A stretch of DNA of 10,676 bases from Bacteriovoracaceae bacterium (GTDB taxonomy: Bacteria > Bdellovibrionota > Bacteriovoracia > Bacteriovoracales > Bacteriovoracaceae), in NCBI GenBank assembly GCA_947442115.1, contig CANEVK010000066.1, positions 1 through 10,676 of the forward strand. The letters are read 5' to 3'. How positions within the stretch are numbered: the first letter of the stretch is position 1; every line of letters begins with the position of its first letter. The position numbers and the translations under genes are program-made. Under the pieces are notes generated by a model, which did no database searches, had not been told where the DNA came from, and saw only the letters and a program-made list of their open reading frames with translations. This document shows positions 7,420-10,676 of the stretch, one piece after another.

Positions 7420-8061
7420 TTACTCATCAATGGCTTTTTTTGTTCCAAGAATGTCTTGAAGCTTGACTGAAAACTCATCAATCTCATTGATAATTTTTTC
7501 AGATTTAGCAGCAAGAAAAGCATGAATCATCATGATCGTGATCGCAGCCCCAAGACCTAAAGCTGTCGTGTTCATCGCAACCGCAATACCTTTAGCAAGA
7601 ACTTCACCTTTTTGAGTTGGATCAGCTGCTGATACAGCAGAGAAGGACATAATCAGACCTTGAATTGTTCCAAGGAGACCAAAGAGAGTCGAAAGGTTAG
7701 CAGCTAACTGCAGATAACCAAGACGCATCTCAATTTTAGGAATAACTTCTAAGGCCGTAGCATCAATAGCATTCTGAACTTGTTCAGGTGATTGATTGGC
7801 ACGCTTGAGACCACTCTTTAGAACTTTGGGTAACGCTGCTGCTGAGCCTGAGCACACACGGATCGCACCTTGTATGTCGTTGGAGAGAATATAGCGTTGA
7901 AGTTCATTCATAAAAGAGGGGCCATCAACATCATACGTGTAAGAGAGTTTTTTAAATCTCTCAAAAGCGACTGCAAGAGCAAACGCCCATACGACAAGAA
8001 TGACGTACATGAAAATACCGCCCTCAACAATAAATCTGACAAACCACTGGATCATTTCCAT
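7420..8061 (-). CDS. MotA/TolQ/ExbB-family proton-channel protein
   Basis: This inner-membrane stator protein forms the pentameric channel around the ExbD helices. It has three membrane helices: about residues 14-34, 117-141 (ANLSTLFGLLGTIQGLIMSF) and 156-183 (GIAVAMNTTALGLGAAITIMMI). The pore-lining threonine of LGT (T132) and the NTTALG threonines (T165/T166) match the conserved polar residues of ExbB/TolQ. A large cytoplasmic loop lies between helices 1 and 2. The start was placed at the ATG at 8061 (MEMIQWFVRF, 213 residues), because GGAAGGGG sits upstream of it. An ATG at 8079 would add six residues but has no ribosome site and overlaps that GGAAGGGG. It is the first gene of a three-gene operon, with a candidate promoter at 8103-8130. 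Confidence 0.92.
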   Translation of the reverse strand: MEMIQWFVRFIVEGGIFMYVILVVWAFALAVAFERFKKLSYTYDVDGPSFMNELQRYILSNDIQGAIRVCSGSAAALPKVLKSGLKRANQSPEQVQNAIDATALEVIPKIEMRLGYLQLAANLSTLFGLLGTIQGLIMSFSAVSAADPTQKGEVLAKGIAVAMNTTALGLGAAITIMMIHAFLAAKSEKIINEIDEFSVKLQDILGTKKAIDE

Positions 8062-8069
8062 AACTGTTT

Positions 8070-8077
8070 CCCCTTCC
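8070..8077 (-). promoter_or_regulatory. Ribosome binding site deciding the exbB start
   Basis: On the minus strand GGAAGGGG precedes the ATG at 8061 by eight bases. The alternative ATG at 8079 is preceded only by T-rich sequence without a purine block. Confidence 0.55.
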
Positions 8078-8102
8078 ATGGAAAAATAAACATTTACATA
8101 AG

Positions 8103-8130
8103 ATTATAAACCTAATTTAAAAGGGATAAA
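8103..8130 (-). promoter_or_regulatory. Candidate sigma-70 promoter of the exbB-exbD-exbD operon
   Basis: In the 114-base gap after gmhA, the minus strand has a perfect TATAAT at 8108-8103, with a weak -35 (TTTATC, 8130-8125) 16 bp upstream. Transcription would start near 8096 and give a leader of about 35 bases. This suggests the motor genes can be expressed separately from gmhA. Confidence 0.5.
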
Positions 8131-8175
8131 GCTTTTTTCATGCAGCAGAAAATGCCTGATGCTTATACTTGGGAA

Positions 8176-8754
8176 TTAATAGTTTTCAGGGAAAAGCTGG
8201 CGTTCGATGCCTTCGATAAAAATGTGGATACATTTGATATGGATTTCTTGGATGCGATCTGTGATAGGAGCGTTCACAATAATAGGAACATCAACCATGG
8301 ATTTAAGTTTGCCCCCATCTTTACCAAGGAGTCCGACAACTTTCATCCCTTTTGATTTCGCCACTTCCACAGCTTTGATCACATTGGCCGAATTTCCACT
8401 GGTCGAAATCGCCAGAAGAGTATCTTGTTTTTGTCCCCAAGCTTCTACAAAGCGAGAGAAGATGTGCTCAAATCCAAAATCATTGGCAATACATGTGATA
8501 TGACCGGCCTCAGAAATTCCCGTTGCAGGAAGTGGCGCCCGGTCTTTGCGGTAGCGTCCTGTGAGTTCCTCTGCAAAATGGAGGGAATCACACATTGAGC
8601 CTCCGTTCCCACAGCTAAAAACTCTTCCATTGTTTTTAAAAGAATTCACAAAAGTTTGAACGGCATCATTGATGAGAGAAACATTTTGCGGATTATCAAT
8701 AAATTGATGAAGAATCGTTTGAGCCTCTAGGAGCGAAGATTGGATATAGTTCAT
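8176..8754 (-). CDS. gmhA: Phosphoheptose isomerase (sedoheptulose-7-phosphate isomerase)
   Basis: GmhA converts sedoheptulose 7-phosphate to D-glycero-D-manno-heptose 7-phosphate, the first step to the ADP-heptose of the LPS inner core, in the cytoplasm as a tetramer. The 192 residues equal the E. coli length and align throughout: SCGNGGSMCDSLHFAEELTGRYR (phosphate loop and helix, 47-69), NDFGFEHIFSR, ISTSGNSANVIKA (SIS-domain phosphate binding, 116-128) and DRIQEIHIKCIHIFIEGIE. By alignment, E63, Q169 and H177 correspond to E. coli E65, Q172 and H180 at the active and metal site. E. coli GGSHCD is GGSMCD here. DiaA and plain SIS proteins fit less well because the HFAEELTGRYR and NDFGF blocks are GmhA-specific. 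The ATG at 8754 is the only start that aligns with E. coli, yet it has no Shine-Dalgarno sequence and sits one base after the T tract of the trxA terminator. Confidence 0.93.
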   Translation of the reverse strand: MNYIQSSLLEAQTILHQFIDNPQNVSLINDAVQTFVNSFKNNGRVFSCGNGGSMCDSLHFAEELTGRYRKDRAPLPATGISEAGHITCIANDFGFEHIFSRFVEAWGQKQDTLLAISTSGNSANVIKAVEVAKSKGMKVVGLLGKDGGKLKSMVDVPIIVNAPITDRIQEIHIKCIHIFIEGIERQLFPENY

Positions 8755-8755
8755 G

Positions 8756-8786
8756 AAAAAAAAATGGCCAGAATCATCTGGCCATT
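8756..8786 (-). terminator. Intrinsic terminator of trxA
   Basis: Reading the minus strand, AATGGCCAG (8786-8778) and CTGGCCATT (8771-8763) form a perfect nine-bp stem around a six-base loop. Seven further T follow, making a run of nine T with the stem end (8764-8756). It lies seven bases after the trxA stop and ends two bases before the gmhA ATG. Seen from the plus strand it has no comparable T run after the stem, so it is directional. Confidence 0.92.
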
Positions 8787-8793
8787 CCCGTGA

Positions 8794-9117
8794 TTAAATC
8801 AAAGAGTTGATATTCTTAATGATTTCAGCTTTTGGTTGATTACCCACAAGCGTGCTTTTGACTTCACCATTTTTAAAAAAGATGAGAGTCGGAATTCCGC
8901 GGATCCCGTATTTTTGAGCAAGATCAGAAGCCTGGTCGACGTTAACTTTGACCACATTCGCCTTTCCATTCATCTCTGCAGCAATTTCGTCTAATACAGG
9001 TGATAGAGCTTTACATGGTCCACACCACTCGGCCCAAAAGTCCACGAGAACTGGTTTATCAGATTTCATAACTTCTTGTTCAAAGTTAGCAGCCGTTACA
9101 CTTGTTAAATTTGCCAT
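8794..9117 (-). CDS. trxA: Thioredoxin 1
   Basis: This cytoplasmic dithiol reductant serves ribonucleotide reductase, methionine sulfoxide reductase and others, and is itself reduced by thioredoxin reductase. The 107 residues are the standard length. The active site WCGPC is at 31-35 with cysteines 32 and 35, the buried D26 precedes it (VDFWAEWCGPC), and the cis-proline P76 is in RGIPT, all at the E. coli positions. The final VGNQPKAEIIKNINSLI matches the family's last helix. AGAGGAG (9130-9124) lies six bases before the ATG and gives a strong start. The gene is monocistronic as far as the sequence shows, bounded by a candidate promoter upstream and a strong terminator downstream. It is divergent from the RDD gene. 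Confidence 0.97.
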   Translation of the reverse strand: MANLTSVTAANFEQEVMKSDKPVLVDFWAEWCGPCKALSPVLDEIAAEMNGKANVVKVNVDQASDLAQKYGIRGIPTLIFFKNGEVKSTLVGNQPKAEIIKNINSLI

Positions 9118-9144
9118 ATATTTCTCCTCTTAAAACAGAACCTC

Positions 9145-9173
9145 ACTTTAGCTTAAGGCAAGTTTCAAGACAA
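9145..9173 (-). promoter_or_regulatory. trxA: Candidate trxA promoter
   Basis: On the minus strand TTGTCT (9173-9168) and TAAAGT (9150-9145) are separated by 17 bp. This would place the start of transcription near 9138 and give a leader of about 20 bases containing the AGAGGAG. The match to consensus is moderate. Confidence 0.4.
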
Positions 9174-9247
9174 GATTAAACCCTTGGGGCGCTTGATCAA
9201 AAAGGTCGGAAAATAAGGAAAATACGTTCAACAACTGTTTTTTTGGT

Positions 9248-9253
9248 TACAAT
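9248..9253 (+). promoter_or_regulatory. Candidate -10 box of the RDD-polA pair
   Basis: TACAAT lies seven bases before the ATG at 9261. The -35 is poor (TTCAAC at 9227-9232 gives only 15 bp). If used, transcription would begin at or next to the start codon. The rest of the 143-base divergent gap (9118-9260) shows no better plus-strand promoter. Confidence 0.3.
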
Positions 9254-9260
9254 ACCGGTG

Positions 9261-9758
9261 ATGAAACGCAAGGATTTCTTAGAAAGTCCCATGGCCAGGG
9301 CCCGCTTTAATCGTTTTGTGGCCAAATTAATAGATGTGGGTCTTGTGACCCTAGGGGCAGTCTTTTACTATCCCATGGGACTTATTTTAGGCGTTATTTA
9401 TCTTTGCATTTCGGATTCACTCTATGATGGTCAATCAATTGGAAAAAGGTTCATGGGGTTTGGGGTTGTTTCTTTAATCGATGGAACTCCCTGTTCTACC
9501 TGGCAGTCCTTTATCAGAAATCTCCCTTTCACAGTCCCGCTTTTCTTTTTTATTTTTCCCTATTGGGGTTGGATTTTTTCTGCTGTTTTTGCTTTGCCTT
9601 TAGCCTTCATGGAAATCTATTTTTTATTCAAACAAAAATCAATGCATCGTCTTGGTGATATGATGGCCGACACCACTGTGATTGCCAACGATGGAACGAG
9701 ACTCGATTTAAGAAAACAGAAGTCACCATGGCTTGATCGATCCCCACTACCCATGTAA
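9261..9758 (+). CDS. RDD-family integral membrane protein
   Basis: This 165-residue inner-membrane protein belongs to the RDD family, which is defined by conserved Arg and Asp residues and whose role is mostly unknown (some members affect ion balance). The visible features are ARFNRFVAKLID (R15, R18, D25) at the start of the first hydrophobic region (about 20-50), and GQSIGKRFMGFGVV (57-70), the family's GxxxGKRxxGxxV element. A second membrane region spans about 87-122 (FFFIFPYWGWIFSAVFALPLAF). HRLGDMMADTTVI (129-141) matches the terminal RxxDxxAGTxVV motif. The ATG at 9261 was chosen over an in-frame TTG at 9243. A GTG at 9258 and an ATG at 9291 remain possible because no start has a good ribosome site. 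polA begins nine bases downstream, so the two probably form one transcript. Confidence 0.8.
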   Translation: MKRKDFLESPMARARFNRFVAKLIDVGLVTLGAVFYYPMGLILGVIYLCISDSLYDGQSIGKRFMGFGVVSLIDGTPCSTWQSFIRNLPFTVPLFFFIFPYWGWIFSAVFALPLAFMEIYFLFKQKSMHRLGDMMADTTVIANDGTRLDLRKQKSPWLDRSPLPM

Positions 9759-9767
9759 TAGGAAAAA

Positions 9768-10676
9768 ATGAAAAGATTAATCATTATTGATGTTTCGAAT
9801 TTTATATTTCGTGCTTTCTTTGCCATTAGACCACTCCATGCACCTAATGGAACTCCAGTCAATGCTGTGTATGGAGTACTCAGTATGTTTCATCAGATGA
9901 TTTTGAAACATAAACCAACTCATCTTTTGATTGCCAAAGACACCAAAGAAGGATCTTTTAGAAAAGAGCTTTACCCTGAATATAAGGCCAATAGAAGTGA
10001 AGCTCCCGATGAGCTCATTCCTCAATTTCCGTTGGTTGAGCAATTAATCCATGTCTTAAAAATTCCTGAAATAAAAATGCCTCGCTACGAAGCAGATGAC
10101 ATTATTGGGTCCGTAGCAACTCAGTGGAAAAATGATTTTGATGAAATTCTGATTGCCTCTGGTGATAAAGATCTTATGCAATTTGTTGATGGGCCAATTA
10201 AAATGCTGGATACCATGAAAGATAAGGTCTACGAGCGTGAAGATGTCAAAGATAAGATGGGTGTTTATCCAGAACAAATAGTAGATTTTCTTTCTTTGAT
10301 TGGAGATTCATCCGACAATATTCCAGGTGTTCCAGGTATTGGGCCTAAAGGGGCTCAAAACTTATTAGAAGAATTTGGAACACTCGATAAAGTTTTAGAA
10401 AATATCGATGCTATAAAAAATAAGCGTTCTCAAACGGCTTTATCTGAGAATAAGAACATGGCCATTATTTCAAAGGAATTGGCCCAGATTGTCACTAATT
10501 TAGATTTAAAATTTAAGGCCGAGGATGTCAGTTTTAAACTAACTGTAGATAAGGAAGTCGAAGCATTTTTAGAAAGCCTCGGATTTAGATCTTGGCTTTC
10601 AAAATTGGCCGATTTTAAAGTGACTCCTACCTCACCACCTAAAGAAGTGAAAACCATCTCGGATTTTAAAATACAA
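9768..10676 (+). CDS. polA: DNA polymerase I, 5'-3' exonuclease domain, 3'-truncated by window edge
   Basis: The frame runs open for 303 codons to the last base, so only the N-terminal nuclease region is seen. Pol I removes RNA primers and fills gaps in lagging-strand synthesis and excision repair. The flap-nuclease metal residues are in place: D8 (IIDVSNFIFRAFFA), D58, E108-A-D-D111 (YEADDIIGS), D133 and D135 (ASGDKDLMQFV), and D180/D183 in GDSSDNIPGVPGIGPKGA, which leads into the helix-three-turn-helix DNA-binding motif (about 185-202). The usual DGSS after the first aspartate is DVSN. From about residue 285 a Pro/Lys-rich linker (TPTSPPKEVK) starts, where the exonuclease domain normally ends and the proofreading-like domain follows. 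A separate short exonuclease protein is unlikely, because the frame continues past that boundary. Start: ATG after AGGA (9760-9763), five bases away. Confidence 0.92.
   Translation, partial: MKRLIIIDVSNFIFRAFFAIRPLHAPNGTPVNAVYGVLSMFHQMILKHKPTHLLIAKDTKEGSFRKELYPEYKANRSEAPDELIPQFPLVEQLIHVLKIPEIKMPRYEADDIIGSVATQWKNDFDEILIASGDKDLMQFVDGPIKMLDTMKDKVYEREDVKDKMGVYPEQIVDFLSLIGDSSDNIPGVPGIGPKGAQNLLEEFGTLDKVLENIDAIKNKRSQTALSENKNMAIISKELAQIVTNLDLKFKAEDVSFKLTVDKEVEAFLESLGFRSWLSKLADFKVTPTSPPKEVKTISDFKIQ

Noticed and set aside
8062..8079. ATG at 8079 as the exbB start
   Set aside because: No Shine-Dalgarno sequence precedes it. GGAAGGGG sits between it and the ATG at 8061 and points to the latter.
8131..8163. 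Hairpin after gmhA as a terminator
   Set aside because: The GCA/CAG...CTG/TGC pairing is broken by a mismatch, is only three plus three pairs, and lacks a T tract after it on the minus strand.
1..10676. Search for a new defence, mobile or toxin-antitoxin system, CRISPR repeats, insertion-sequence ends, tRNA or rRNA
   Set aside because: Every stretch above 150 bases is accounted for by a recognisable gene family. No repeat array, transposase, integrase or cloverleaf was seen by eye. A tool-based scan for small RNAs could still reveal something in the short gaps.

Overview
The window looks like ordinary chromosome from a moderately AT-rich Gram-negative bacterium. An RND/TolC tripartite exporter, a phosphoheptose isomerase for LPS heptose and TolQ/TolR-type proton-channel genes all require a double membrane. 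An ExbB gene followed by two different ExbD genes, together with the general gene style, suggests the Bdellovibrionota/Bacteriovoracales or a deltaproteobacterial relative. That placement is inference, because no rRNA or other definitive marker is present. I see no mobile element, CRISPR array, tRNA, rRNA or phage gene.

Layout, plus strand first: (1) 2-895, the 3' part of a TolC-family outer-membrane efflux gene, overlapping by the ATGA junction with (2) 892-4035, a complete CzcA/CusA-type heavy-metal RND pump. The periplasmic adaptor of this exporter is not in the window and must lie upstream or elsewhere. (3) 4129-4572, a stand-alone two-CBS-domain protein with a strong ribosome binding site. 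(4) 4615-5325, a secreted or membrane PAP2 phosphatase, followed one base later by (5) 5327-6370, a VAT-1-like quinone oxidoreductase.

Minus strand: (6) 9117-8794, thioredoxin trxA, ending in a textbook intrinsic terminator; (7) 8754-8176, gmhA, whose ATG lies one base beyond the T tract of that terminator; (8) 8061-7420, 7411-6881 and 6871-6353, an exbB-exbD-exbD proton-motive-force motor operon with its own promoter. The last exbD overlaps the oxidoreductase tail-to-tail by 18 bp.

Plus strand again: (9) 9261-9758, an RDD-family membrane protein, and nine bases later (10) 9768 to the window end, the 5' part of polA, covering the 5'-3' exonuclease domain of DNA polymerase I. The polA reading frame has no stop before the edge.

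The genes fall into several functional groups: metal export, envelope motor, LPS precursor synthesis, redox and DNA replication/repair. They look like neighbours rather than one system. I did not find a convincing undescribed defence or mobile system. The points that most deserve a second look are the trxA terminator/gmhA start arrangement, two genes with -10-like boxes placed as if for leaderless mRNAs, the orphan two-ExbD motor, and the adaptor-less metal pump followed by a CBS sensor.
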